From Spirodela intermedia (taxonomy: Eukaryota; Streptophyta; Magnoliopsida; Alismatales; Araceae), in NCBI GenBank assembly GCA_902729315.2, contig LR746281.1, positions 2,912,501 to 2,976,500 of the forward strand: a DNA stretch of 64,000 nucleotides. Direction: 5' to 3'. Position numbers and translations under genes: made by a program. Positions 9,610 through 21,289 of this stretch are shown here, in pieces (position 1 is the stretch's first letter; each line of letters begins with the position of its first letter). The notes under the pieces are model-generated. The model saw only the letters and a program-made list of their open reading frames with translations. It was not told the origin of the DNA and did not search any database.

Positions 9610-12600
9610 ATGAACTTGAGGGAGATCGTGCGGGATGGGATCGGGAGCATCTCCAGGAGGGGATTCTCCCATCAGCGGAGGAAGGAGAGAGAGGGGGCCA
9701 GGTCGGCCTCGTCCTCGGCCTCATTTGTTGATCTGGGGGTGGAGGCGGGGGAGCAGGGGAGCTGGTCGGGGCTGCCGCCGGAGCTGCTGAGGGAGGTGGT
9801 TGTTCGGCTGGAGGAAAGCGAGGCGACGTGGCCATCGCGGCGGAACCTGGTGGCCTTCGGCTCAGTTTGCCGCTCCTGGAGGCGTATATGCAGGGAGATC
9901 GTCGGCTTGCCGGAGGTCAGCGGTAAACTGACCTTCCCTGTTTCGCTCAAGCAGGTGAGTTCGGAGGACGATTCTTGTGATCGAGATCTCAGGTCATATC
10001 TGCTAATGCACCTTTTTTAAGAGCTCGAATTTATTCTATCTGCTGGTACTCGAGCGACAACATCCTCCCCTCCTCCTTTTTAGCCTAGAGTCATTGCTCT
10101 CGTCCCCCCAATATCGGTATGGCAGCGGTTTAACATTGAATATAACCTGGAATCTTCAATCCCAGCCAATGTCCTTTTGCTGTGGGTGTCGAAGTTATGG
10201 TTAATACAAGCTAGATTAAGGGTTTATTTGTCAAGAAGTATTTGTTACAGCCATTCATGTCGCTAGATTTAAATTTTTTTCAAAGAGCTGGTCCGACTTT
10301 TCAAACAAAGCGTCTCAGTAGCCATTTTTCTCTAAGCGGATTTATATTGAGAGAAGTGATCTCAGTGTTCTTGTCGCCTTAATGCTAGTGGCTTGGAATA
10401 GGATGTGAGCTTCTAGTCTCTGTAGCTATTTCTGTGGAGACGCTGCCGTAGTCATCAAACATTCAAATCTTGGTCAGGCCCATTCCTCTCTTGGGCTGTT
10501 CTTTCATTTAGGGTCTTTGAACTATATTTAAAATTGAAGTAGACCTTATCATCCGTCTATTTGACTCTCCTTTAGATGGCGATAATTCTTTGCGCACAAT
10601 GTGTTTTGCATCCAGACACTCAAAACATTCAAGCCTTTTCAATTGATGATTTCATGGGGTTTATTCCAGGGAAAATTTCTCCATTAGTATAATTGATTCA
10701 TGCGTCTTCTTGAGAGCCCTCCCTATGGCTCCTTGGGTAGATAGGTAAAATTTAAACCCCACTTAGAAGACTTGTCTTCTAAGTGGGGTTTAATTTATGA
10801 TCTTCTCTAATTTATTACTCTGGCTGTGTATTTGGAAGACTTGTCTTCTCTTTCACCGTACTGATGATTTTTTATTCCTCTCTTGAGCTGATTTTTCTAG
10901 ACTTCCCATTTCCTGTCGCATGTCCCATTTCTCTTGACTTCCTATTTGTTCAAGCTGGGGGGAGTTGCAGTCTACCCATTTAAATGTTGTGACTGATATT
11001 ACTCTCAAAATTATGTTTACTTTGAAGCCTGGATTTCGCAATGCAACAATCCAATGCTACATAAAGAGGAACAAATCAACATCAACTTACCAGCTTTTCT
11101 TGGGACTTCAACCAGGTGAATACTTACACATTCCCTTAATTATAAAGAAAGGCATCACAGGTTCTCATGAATATTGTCTTCTTCCATCTTTAACGCGACA
11201 TCTGTCTAAATGGGGTGACATGCTTCCTTCTTCATTAGTTATTACTATAATAAATGATAACTATAATCTTGTTCTCCCCATTAATTTGTTTTTTTTTCTG
11301 TGGATGGAATGCACCTTACACAGAGAAGAATCATATGCGGATCTGTGACTTGTTTCTGCGTGCATGAAGAATTAAACATCCAATATTCCTAAATTTGATA
11401 TCCAATCTGGCTTGATTTATCTCCGATGTGGTCCGTTCGATTGCCCACTCAGACTATTGCAAACTCATATCTGGCCTGTTTGAGCCTCAAGGTTCATCTT
11501 GCAAAGCATAAACTGTAGTAAAGGTTCCTTAAGAGCTACACTAGCCCCCACAAGCCCTCCCTTCATCTGTAAAATTCCTGTGTATTTTTAAGAAACAAGA
11601 GGAGGATGTGAGGTTGGCATGATTTCTGCTTTCAGCTGTCACCTCTTCCAGTGGGTTCCCCAATCTGATGCACGTTTATTTTTGCCTATGAAATTTGCTC
11701 ATCTCCATGGATCAAATCTCTACATCTTAGAGCGTGAATGCTCCATGGAAACTTTCTAGATCAAAACAAGATGTCAGATCAGGAGAGTGTGGTGGTACTT
11801 TCTTTCAGCGAATATTTTGAGATTATTTTCCTGCAACGTCATCTAAATTTTAATGAATAATTCATATAAAAGCCATTTATCTTATAATTTGACTGGACAC
11901 TAGTGTTTCAGAACAAGATGAGGACGATATTTATTCATGATTTCACCTGATATCCGAAGTTTTTCTGACTGTCTCTCATAGTAAACATCACTGCTAATTT
12001 GACGCACAATCATCGAGTTGAAATAAAGTGGAATGGCAGTCTAATCTCTAGTGAAATTGAATGAGAAATTTTTGTCTGTTGTCATAGAACAGTCATGGTC
12101 TAGTGGCTTCTTTCTCTCTCCCTCGCTCTCCTTTCTTCTCCCTACAGATCTAATGTTCCCCACCGCGTTAAGTTGGTTGCCCATTTGATGATGAGTGCCC
12201 TCTTCTATTCATTGTCTGTAGAGAGTGGAAAGTTCCTCCTCACTGCTCGGAAGATCCGGCGCCCAACCCATGCAGAATACATCATATCGATGGCCACTCA
12301 TGACATCTCCCGCAGCAGTGTGAGCTATGTTGGGAAGTTGAGGTAATCATTGAGGCCTCAACAGGCTTATCTTTTGGACAGCTCTTATGACCAAGCTTAT
12401 TCTCTGGGTGTTTGCGTCCCTCCAGATCCAACTTTCTGGGGACTAAATTCGCCATCTACGACAGCCAGCCCCCCCATGGCGGCGCCGTAACCTCCTCTGG
12501 CCGCTCCAGCCGCCGGTTCCACAGCCGGAAGGTCTCCCCAAAGGTGCCATCCGGGAGCTTTGGCATTGCCCACATCTCCTACGAACTGAACATGCTCGGC

Positions 12601-13146
12601 ACGCGAGGCCCCCGCCGTATGCGTTGCACAATGCACTCGATACCTGCCGCCGCCCTGGACCCCATCACCACAAGCACCACTTCCGCCGCCACAACTGCCG
12701 GCGCGGCCTCCTCACTGGAAGACTCCTTCTCCCGCCTGTCACTGCCCCGCCCAGCTGACAGCAAGTTAGGGGCCTCCTGGAGGTTTGGCGACAGTGCGAG
12801 ATTCATGGAGAGCTCACGGTTCTCGGAGGTGTCGGTCGATGTTGTGGGGAAGGAGGGGCCTCTGGTGCTGCGCAACAAGGCCCCGCGTTGGCACGAGCAG
12901 CTGCAGTGCTGGTGCCTCAACTTCCGCGGGCGGGTGACTGTCGCCTCGGTGAAGAACTTTCAGTTGATCTCTGCCGCCACTGAGCCAGCCGGCGGTGGGG
13001 AGGCGGGCGACCACGACAAGATCATACTGCAGTTTGGGAAGATTGGGAAGGACCTGTTCACAATGGACTACCGGTACCCGCTTTCAGCATTTCAAGCATT
13101 TGGGATATGCCTGAGCAGCTTCGACACAAAGCTGGCCTGTGAGTGA
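9610..13146 (+). CDS. TULP: Tubby-like F-box protein
   Basis: Coding exons 9610-9954, 11028-11115, 12222-12342 and 12426-13146 give 424 aa, a normal length for plant TULPs. All introns are GT-AG. The N-terminal [19 protein letters not shown] matches the family start. The F-box spans about 52-98 ([30 protein letters not shown]). The Tubby domain runs from about 106 ([11 protein letters not shown]) to the end, with [52 protein letters not shown] and the terminal FDTKLACE. Such proteins bind SKP1-type ASK proteins through the F-box and PI(4,5)P2 through the Tubby domain, so they sit at the plasma membrane until released. They have been linked to ABA and stress responses. Intron 1 is 1073 bp and holds a perfect hairpin. 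Exon 4 contains a variable low-complexity insert (residues about 263-300). The assignment is firm; the exact orthologue is not. Confidence 0.95.
10752..10793. repeat. Perfect 42-bp palindrome in TULP intron 1
   Basis: Two 20-base arms beginning TTAAACCCCACTTAGAAGAC are separated by TT and are perfectly complementary. Its core GAAGAC-TT-GTCTTC recurs alone at 10835-10848, about 60 bp downstream. It could be the remnant of a small foldback element. It lies on the transcribed strand and could form a stem in the pre-mRNA. Confidence 0.9.
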
Positions 13147-13589
13147 AGAACTGCTGTGATTTGCAATTGTGGTGGTGGTAGTGGTGGCGGCGGCAGCGGC
13201 GGCAGCAACAGCTGTGCATAATTTAGTCCGACAGACGAGGGTGGTGCTTTGCGGTGGTGCTGTGGTGTGGTGTTGTTTGGTGGCCGTGAATGGGGCCTGC
13301 ATGCGCCTGTAATTCTATGTATGTTGACCAAGGTTCGTGTACTCTGGACCTCTTCTTAATGCGGAATGGATTCTCTCTCCCCCCCCCCTCCCCCGCCGCC
13401 GCCCTCTCTCTCTCTCTCTCTCTCTGTAGGTCTTCCTGTCTAGTCTTTCTCGTTCTGGAATGGGTCCTTCCCATCTCTCTCTGAATATCTCTGATCCTTC
13501 TTGTTTTGGAATGGGTTCTCGGTTGGGAGTTCTCGCATACGTCGGACTTACTCTCGAAAGGGCTCTCTCTCTCACACACACATCCCACC
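13147..13589 (+). other. TULP 3' region and PPR 5' leader
   Basis: The 443-bp gap between the two genes has no coding region. A GGT/GGC trinucleotide run (about 13170-13207) probably belongs to the TULP 3' UTR. A C-run and a CT microsatellite follow at 13379-13426. CT-rich DNA continues to the PPR start, a layout typical of plant promoters with Y-patches or GAGA elements. The repeated GGAATGG(G)TTCT/TGGGTCCT words near 13362, 13456 and 13507 suggest local duplication. Confidence 0.5.
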
Positions 13590-15173
13590 ATGCTCTCTCT
13601 CTCCCTCTCTTCCTGGTATTTTTTAAAGACTCTTCAAAGATTAACTAGCCGATTCCACTGTCAATCGTCTGATATTCCTCCCCTTTCTACCTCCGAGGTT
13701 CCCCGGATGTACGTACCCTACGAGAGGGAGCTCCTCCCCCATCTCTCCCTCCTCTTGGACCAAGCCCTGCAATCCGGCAACCCCAGAGCCGCCGCCCCCC
13801 TCCACGCCCGCCTGCTGAAGGCGGGCCTCCTTGCCCGCTTCCACGCGAGGCTCTTCTTGTGCTACGCCGTCGCTTCCGGCCGACGGAACTTGCTCTCCTT
13901 GCACCGCCTCCTCGGCGGCGCTCCCCCAGATGCCGCTGCCGGTTGCTTTCAGTGGAATGCCGCCGTCTCCTCTTTGGTGCGACGAGGGCTCCCATCTCTC
14001 GCCGCGCGGGCTTTCTCTGTCATGCACGGGCTGGGCCTTCCTCTCTGCAGCTACGCTCTCTGCAGCGCCATCGCGGCCGCGGTCGCCGCCGCCGAGGAGG
14101 CGGCAGCGCTGGGGATGCAGGCCCATGCGTACACTGTCAAGTCTGGCTGGGCCTCGGCGGTCTTCGTCGGCGGCGCCCTGGTGAACCTCTACGTTAAGCT
14201 CGGCGGCATGGGTGACGCGCGCAAAATGTTCGACGAAATCCCCCTGAAGAACGCCACCTGCGCCAACACCCTTCTGATGGGCTATGTCAATGCGAAGCTC
14301 TGGCCGGAGAGTCTGGCCTTGGTGCGAGAGATGCTGGCGGCGGGCCCGCCGCCTGACGACTTCACGCTTTCGGCGGCGCTGAGGATGTTCGCGGAGATGC
14401 CGGCCGCCGGACTAGGAAAGCAGGTCCACGCGCATCTGCTCCGCCGGGGACAGCCCATCGAAGAAGATGCCCTCCTCCTCAGCTTGCTGGTGGAGATGTA
14501 CGGCAACTGCGGGCGCGTGGGGGAAGCCCGGCGGGTGTTCGAGACGGCCGGCGGCCGAGTCGCCGAAGCGGAACGGGGCGCGAGGGACGTGGTGCTGTGG
14601 ACCTCCATGCTCAACGCCCACAGCAGGAACGGGCAGTTCCCCGACGTCGCCAGGACCTTCGACGAGATGCTGGCGGAGGGAACGCCGCCGGACGGGGTGG
14701 CCTTCGTGGCGGTCCTCTCGGCCTGCAGCCGCACGGCGGACCTCGCCGGAGGCCTGGCCTACTTCCAGTCCATGACAGAGGATCATCGGATATCTCCATG
14801 GCCGGAGCACTACGGCTGCGTGGTCCACCTCCTCTGCATGGCCGGGGAGACGAAGAAAGCTTGGGAGCTGGCGGAGGGTGGCGGCACCGCCGGCGGCGTC
14901 CGGGTCTGGGGGGCTCTGCTCGCCGCCTGCAGCGAGCTCGGGGATGTGGAGATGGGGAAGAGAGCCGCCCGGAGGGCCCTGGAGGAGGACCCCGGCAACG
15001 TGGGGGTATACGTCGAGCTCTGCAACCTCTACGCCAGGCAGGGGATGTGGGGGGAGATCGAGCTCCTGAGGAAGGAGATGAACCAGAGGGGTTTGAAGAA
15101 GGAAGTGGGGTCCAGCTGGCTGGAGCAGAGGCCCTACAGCGCCACACCGGACCTTTATAAGCTGCCATTGTGA
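13590..15173 (+). CDS. Pentatricopeptide repeat protein, PLS class with E-type C-terminus
   Basis: One intronless frame of 527 aa, as usual for plant PPR genes. I chose the ATG at 13590 (CCCACCATGC context). The next in-frame Met is residue 40 (13707), and the frame upstream has no ATG. Residues 1-39 (MLSLSLSSWYFLKTLQRLTSRF...) are rich in Ser, Leu and Arg with few acids, like an organelle targeting peptide. PPR/L/S repeats are visible: about 119-150, 190-225 (FVGGALVNLYVKLGGMGDARKMFDEI), 225-258, 295-325 (LLVEMYGNCGRVGEARRVFE), 336-370 (LWTSMLNAHSRNGQFPDVARTFDEML) and 371-405. The E motif lies at about 438-510 (RVWGALLAACSELGDVEMGKRAA ... GSSWLEQ). There is no DYW domain. Such proteins bind specific organelle RNAs and recruit editing or processing factors. 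Several repeats are lengthened by Ala/Gly-rich GC-heavy segments. The RNA target cannot be read from this. Confidence 0.92.
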   Translation: MLSLSLSSWYFLKTLQRLTSRFHCQSSDIPPLSTSEVPRMYVPYERELLPHLSLLLDQALQSGNPRAAAPLHARLLKAGLLARFHARLFLCYAVASGRRNLLSLHRLLGGAPPDAAAGCFQWNAAVSSLVRRGLPSLAARAFSVMHGLGLPLCSYALCSAIAAAVAAAEEAAALGMQAHAYTVKSGWASAVFVGGALVNLYVKLGGMGDARKMFDEIPLKNATCANTLLMGYVNAKLWPESLALVREMLAAGPPPDDFTLSAALRMFAEMPAAGLGKQVHAHLLRRGQPIEEDALLLSLLVEMYGNCGRVGEARRVFETAGGRVAEAERGARDVVLWTSMLNAHSRNGQFPDVARTFDEMLAEGTPPDGVAFVAVLSACSRTADLAGGLAYFQSMTEDHRISPWPEHYGCVVHLLCMAGETKKAWELAEGGGTAGGVRVWGALLAACSELGDVEMGKRAARRALEEDPGNVGVYVELCNLYARQGMWGEIELLRKEMNQRGLKKEVGSSWLEQRPYSATPDLYKLPL

Positions 15174-15264
15174 AGAGACGGAAAGGCCCACACCCCAAGG
15201 TGGTGGCTGCGGCAGGGCTCGTTTTCCCGCGCTCGGGGTGGTTTTGACGGGCGGAGGGAGGAGG

Positions 15265-15588
15265 ATGAAGCGCGACCGGTCGCCGGAGTGGAAAGTGGAG
15301 CAGAAGGGGAGGTTCACCGTCTACACGGAGGAGGTTCCCGGGAACGAGCGGAAGCGGAGTTGTGGCCCGCAGGAGGAGGAGTCTTCGCAGCGGGAGGCTA
15401 CACCGGCTGAGCCTGCGTCGCGGCGGGCTGTGCCTGTGGTGGAGCAGCCGGTGCGACAGGAGAGTCCGTCGGCTTTGCAGCCGGTGCCGGAGGAGACGCG
15501 GCCGGTAGAGCAGCCAGGAGGCGGGATCGTGAAGAAAGAAGTCCCCGAGGGAGACCGTCCGCTCCGCGAGCCTCCGCCTGGGGCGTGA
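15265..15588 (+). CDS. Small acidic/proline-rich ORF, function unknown
   Basis: 107 aa starting MKRDRSPEWKVEQKGRFTVY. I do not recognise it. The first 30 residues are mixed and basic; the rest is rich in Pro, Glu and Val with imperfect PV-x-EQPV repeats, so it is probably disordered. It has no signal peptide or membrane segment. The ATG at 15265 follows a purine-rich leader (GGGAGGAGGATGA). It starts only 91 bp after the PPR stop, so it would need either a promoter inside the PPR coding region or a shared transcript. GC content stays high through the frame and drops soon after the stop, which favours real coding sequence. It could still be an untranslated 3' region of the PPR gene. Confidence 0.45.
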   Translation: MKRDRSPEWKVEQKGRFTVYTEEVPGNERKRSCGPQEEESSQREATPAEPASRRAVPVVEQPVRQESPSALQPVPEETRPVEQPGGGIVKKEVPEGDRPLREPPPGA

Positions 15589-18500
15589 TGGATGCTTGAT
15601 GCATCGTTCGGTGGCTCTGATCCGGTGCGTGCAAGAACCAGTGCCAGAGAAGGAGGGTCGTCCGAGGAGAGGGAGGGACAATGCGCACGGATGGCTGCTT
15701 CTCTTTTCCCGTCTTCTTGATGTCGTTTCTGATGTGCATTGGAGCGTTCTCTTTCGTAGGTTGAGATTTATCCTCGCTTTCCTGATTTTCCTCTTCAGAG
15801 TCTGCGATCGCTAGGTCTTGAACCCTGGTAGAGCATTTCTTTCGAGCTTATCTGCTAATTTGTTCATACCTTGGAATTTTTGAACTCTTTATGGCAACTT
15901 GTTCCCTATTGATTTTCTTTTTTCAGATCATTTCCCTCCTTGCCTCGAATTCTGAACATAAATGAAAACCAGGGGATTCTACGTGACCATCTTCCCAATT
16001 GGCTATTGGCGTGAATCACTTTTTCTGTATGGTATTCGGCGCCATTCGTGTGTCTGTAATTTTTCCTTTTTTCTTCATGTTAGATCTATTTCTTGTTCAC
16101 GTGTCAGATTCCAAGCCCTGTGATCGATCTTGACCTTGAGGTCTGTAGACTCCAAAAAAATTGCCATAGGTTTCTTGGGCATCTGATTTCATGCAGTTAT
16201 AGTGAAAGGTGCATGTCTGTCTATCTACCATCACAAACAGTGACTTTGTAGCTCTGCATGATAATTTGGATTCGAGTATTACTCTCCCTATATGTGCAAT
16301 GAATCCGGGAATATTACTTTCCTTTCTGTTGAATGTACTATTGCTCTGGACATTATTTCCTCATGCAAGCTCAATTTATTCCTCATTTATTGCTTACATT
16401 TTCTCTTAAATAGCATTCATGGATTTACATTCTCTCCGTATTTGGTTGCAGGTGAAGATTTGGTGCGCCAATGGCATATTCCCAATCAGCCCATTTAATT
16501 CCCCAAGGAAGCTGTAAACCTTGAATTTTTTCAATTCTTTGGTTCTTCTATCATTTTAGTATCCGCGAGTTTTTTCGTTGTTTCCATTCTGAATTTCGAG
16601 GAGACCAATATGATCTTTGGAATATGTCGATAATGCCTCCGGGGATTATTTCTGTACCCTCACTAGCTGTGCATCCTTTGGTACTAGAAGATTCAAATCT
16701 AATGCCTCAAATTAACTAGTAAATCTCCTCTTTTTGGTTGCTTCCCTTATAAATCTGTTATGTAACCTGCAATTTCTTCCCTAATATTGATAATGGTTTG
16801 GGGCGTTGAACCTCAGTCAAATAAATAATAACATTTTTCTTGTTAGATGTGATAGACATGGGCATGTCTACAGTGGGCTTATCCCTATATCTACTCAGGT
16901 ATATATAGTTGTGCAACTCAAGTCTCACTCTCTTATGAATGAATGCAATTATTCAGCCCACATTTTAGGGGGTCTTATCCATCCCCAACGATCTTGTGTA
17001 TATTTCTAAAGAGAAATATAGTAGCAAGGAGTGAATAAGTTTCTGAAGGAAAAATTTGAAAATTGACAAAGTGTCTTCCAAGCATTGATTCTCTCAAATG
17101 ATTGTTTCGAAGATCTGGGTAGACTTATTTTATTCCAACCTTTTTAATTGATGATGGATTTTGAAAGTTTTGTTAATGATGAACATATTATGTCAGTTGA
17201 CTTGTCTGCGTTTATAAGACATGTTCTTGATGTATGATGCGAGTGAACTAAATTACTTCTATTCCAATAGAAAACCTGCGTCATAGAGCCATTATAAGGT
17301 GGTCTCTAATGCCACTCATGCAGTGTTTTTGGATAGGAATTGCTTATTGAGTTTCCTTACGAGTGTTTGGTTTTGAAATCATATGGTTTATGCTTTCACT
17401 ATTTATCATTAAGTCATTTAACCTAAATCAAATGGATGCAGAATGCACTTTCGTTGATCGACTATAATGAAAAAAAATATGTGAAAAAACCACTTGGTCT
17501 TCATGAGCCCAATGCCCACCATGTTATTTTAACGAATAAAAAATAATTTTGTTGAGAACGAGTCCTTGAAGCATTACATTGAAAATATAATATTAATGAA
17601 AAGTCTTTGTCACTTGTTGACATTATAGTCAACTTCACTTGAATTCAATGAAAATAGAAAATTAGTTATCAAAAGAAGGTTAATATCATGCAAAGATGCA
17701 TTATTCCCAATTTGAAAGGTATGCACACAAATGTGGATTGTTTGATATCTAATATCATATATATTTTATTTGAAGATCTCATGGAGGGAGGCAATGGGAA
17801 ACTTGTTAAAAACAAAAATGTCTAAGCATTTATTGACTTGCTCAAACATTTATTGACTTTCCTATCATTTTAGGTTATCTATTTTTACATGTAACCAAAG
17901 TTCCTATATGAAAATCACAAATAAGATAGACACAATATTCTATAATTTCTGTTGTTTGGTGATTAGCAAAAAAAGGTTTACGAAGATCAAAAGGTATCAT
18001 CAATGTAATTTTGGTCAAGAGGTTAGACATTCCGGCCGTTCTTTTTTCTACATAATCTTTGTCCAACCAACCCTACTTTATAGGTTGAATCATAATTGCT
18101 CATACCCAATTTGTGTAATGTTTCAATAATATAAATATAACTAACTTTGATACTATTGTTTATAAGTAGCAATTTCCAGATTTTTTTTGTATGAAGTAAA
18201 ATGGCTTCCAAGATGCTGCAAGAGAAAGAGTTTCAACATAATGCAGCTAGTGTGATTCGTTCTTAGACCATAACATTGGAAAATATGGTTTTTCAAAATG
18301 AAAGAAGTGAACTAAATTTTAATTTTTCCTTGGAGATGTTAATGCCAATTGCTATTTGAGGAATCACCATTTTGTCATTGGGGTTACAAAGCTTTTACAT
18401 CATAGACAAAGCATTCCCTCAAAATTCAAAACCCAATGATAGAATGCTCATTGAAAGCCCATGCAACTTAAGAAGGCTCAACTTCTAAATCTTGGAACTA

Positions 18501-19249
18501 GCTTGTAGAACTTATAAACTCATTTATTATGCCTGAATCTTTCAATGAATAGTGGTTGCCCTTTGTTACTTCACCTTAAATGAATACATTGAAATCAACC
18601 AAAATTAGTGGTAATAATTCTTGTTGTGTGATATTTGAAAAGTTATGACTATCACACACCATACTTGAATGTAAATTAGGTTTTTTTTTTTTAACTTTTT
18701 CTAAGAATGCCTTTGGCATTTAATAAGAATGTTTTTAGATTTCATCAACAATGATTTAAGAGAAAACCAACTCATTCAGTTAAGTGACATTACATGGACA
18801 AGCTCCAATGAGGGGTTAAAATCAGAATTTAGTCACAATTTTTTCCATACAAAATAAGGACGGATTTCACTATGGGACATTTTTAGTTGTTAGGATTAAC
18901 TTGAGGCACATCTGAATATTTTACAAAAAGATGTTGAATTATGCTTGATTTTCCTTTTCCTATTCATATAAGGAAGTTATCTTAATGTGAAAGACATTGG
19001 CCCTTTGATTAGGTGCATTATGATCTTGTTTCCATTGAATCCTACGTCTTAGCTCATTGACTTCTTATCATTTGACTATGCTTCAAGGAGTGCCCTAATT
19101 TGCATTAACTTATTTGCAAAACATGGTAGAAAGATTCTTAGGATGGTATTGGAGAGAGGTTGGAGATGAACACTATGAACTAATTAGCTATTGGAGAGAT
19201 TTTGAATTTATAAGAAATTTTGATGCCAAAACCTCTCTTATTTTCCACC

Positions 19250-20062
19250 ATTTCTCAATGTTAAAATTGTAAAATTAGTTTAAAAAAATTATGGTTGGAA
19301 AGTAGTATGTCACGTCCCTTAAAGTCTAGATATCCTTTAAAAAGAACCAATACACTTAATTATTAATCATTAACGTAAAAATCTGAAACTTATTATTTTA
19401 AATGGGTTTGAATTTTTTTTGTTACCAATAGAATGGAACTGATAATAGATCTTGAAATAAATTAATAACTTTGTATTCAATAAAGTAGAAATATAATGTA
19501 AACACAATGAATCATGATTTCAATGCAAATCATTATTAATTTCATGTCTTATGATATTTGGAAATAAACTTTCATGTTATATTCATCAATATTCTAAAAA
19601 TTCTAAGTGGTCGCTTAAATAGTTTGTTTGGATTCATTCAACTAATTTAACATAAAAAATGATATGAAGTAATGATTTTTAATCAAGACATCTAGTTTAT
19701 AAGATAGTATTTCATAACCATATTTTGCTTCAACAATTCTCATTGAATCTAATGAGATAATAATTACCTTTCATCAGCTGCAAATACCTATAGTATTAGT
19801 AATTCCTTAAGTGATAAACAAAGTAACAATTTTGAGAGATAAAATCATCTAAATTATGAAATTCAAAGAATGAAACTTATGTATATTCCTTGAATTATTA
19901 TTTGGATATTTAGCATTATCACTTTTTATTTTTCATAATTTGTACTTAATCAGTTTCAAGTTCATGTTTACAATGAGAGTAATGTGCAACAAATTTCAAT
20001 CCATTATCTTTCTTATGTATATTTCGTCATCACTAAAATTATATTTAATCTATGTTCTAACA
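19250..20062 (-). mobile_element. Ty1/copia-type LTR remnant, copy B
   Basis: On the minus strand a purine tract GAAGGAGAT (20063-20071) precedes TGTTAGAACATAGATT, the look of a SIRE/Angela-type copia 3' LTR start. The preceding words TTTACCATCACCAAAA are also typical of that end. The body aligns in order with copies A and C. The low-coordinate end is not defined; it may reach about 18890. No coding potential remains. Confidence 0.5.
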
Positions 20063-20700
20063 ATCTCCTTCATTTTGGTGATGGTAAACTTGTAATAACA
20101 TGTCACTAATATAGATCAATTATACTTTCAAAAATCAGTTGTGATTCTAATTCTCAACTTATTCCAATTAATTCATAAAAACTATTTGTTTGATTTAATA
20201 TATCAATTTCAGTGTTAGTTTCAAATAAACTTTGGTATTGTAGATTCATAATATATATTTTAAATTAGTTTAATTTAAAATTATAAACTTGAAAACTGAT
20301 TTCTAATTCTAAATCTTTTTAAGATAAAGATGTAATCAGAGCTATTGGATTGTTGATCATTTAATACATAACTAGAGAAATTAGAAAAAAATAATTCCCA
20401 CTTCATATGGAAATTCAAGAATACATACAAAAAGTAAAATTTACATTTGCATATTGCTCTATCAAAAGATTTGAAAATGTCATTGAATGAAAAAACTCAC
20501 TCTCTTCACTCCATCTTCATCTATTCTAAAATTTTCTCCACTCTCCCCCTTTCTCTATGATTTTTTCCTTTCACACTTGTCTCAGCTCCCCTAAACTTGA
20601 ATAGCTCACCTTTAAGACTTATAAGTTTTCTCCCCTCTTTTTGTCACCTGTGAAAAATATGGAGAGGGTCTAAGCTCCAGCTAGGGTAATACTCCAGCAA
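20063..20700 (-). mobile_element. Probable 3' internal part of the copia element attached to copy B
   Basis: On the minus strand the stretch contains GTGACAAAAAGAGGGGAGAAA (20629-20649) and AGAAAGGGGGAGAGTGG (about 20535-20555), resembling the non-coding purine-rich end of SIRE/Angela-type copia elements. No protein domain can be translated. Assigned by position next to the LTR. Confidence 0.3.
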
Positions 20701-21289
20701 TGCCATTGGAACCTTTTTTAGATCATAAATAATATGTCAATTGTGTACAACAATTTGAAAATCATAGGAGTTGATAAAATTTGGGTGGTATGTTTGGAAT
20801 CCAAAATTCTAAATAGAGTAAATTTGTTGGAGTAAAATTTTCTCTCCCAAGATCAATATTGAAGTAATGGAGGAGAAGGGCAATCACCACACTTTGTGGA
20901 ATCGAAGGTTTGGTGTGCATAATATATTCTATTATTATGTTAAAAAGGATTAATTTGACAAGTTTAATGGTTAGACCCTTTGTGAGATGAAAAGCAAGAA
21001 AATGGTTACTGATGGTAAGGAGAGTTTTAGCAACCTAGTGATGGAAAAGGATTTTTGAAGAGTTGTGAAATAAATATTTTATACTATCATATGAATGATA
21101 GGTTAGAGTATGATAATTTTGTTGTAAAGTTTCTCAAGTTCTATCCCTTGAGAATCAAATAGAATCTTGTCATTTGTGTGAGAGCATTATATGAAAAATA
21201 TTTTGATACTTACCAACCAAATACATAGTACATTAAGCAGATCAAATTATACCTTTTCTAAAACTTGCATGATATGAGAGTAAATATAA

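Noticed and set aside
13506-13589. Extended PPR N-terminus from a TTG codon
   Set aside because: No ATG; the added residues derive from the CT-rich leader. The first ATG is at 13590.
14412-15681. Long minus-strand ORFs (301 and 356 codons) opposite the PPR gene
   Set aside because: Antisense shadows of a GC-rich exon, Pro/Arg-rich with no recognisable domain.
20820-21250. Possible copia gag on the plus strand
   Set aside because: A few gag-like words can be read, but frames are too broken and the orientation conflicts with the adjacent minus-strand LTR.
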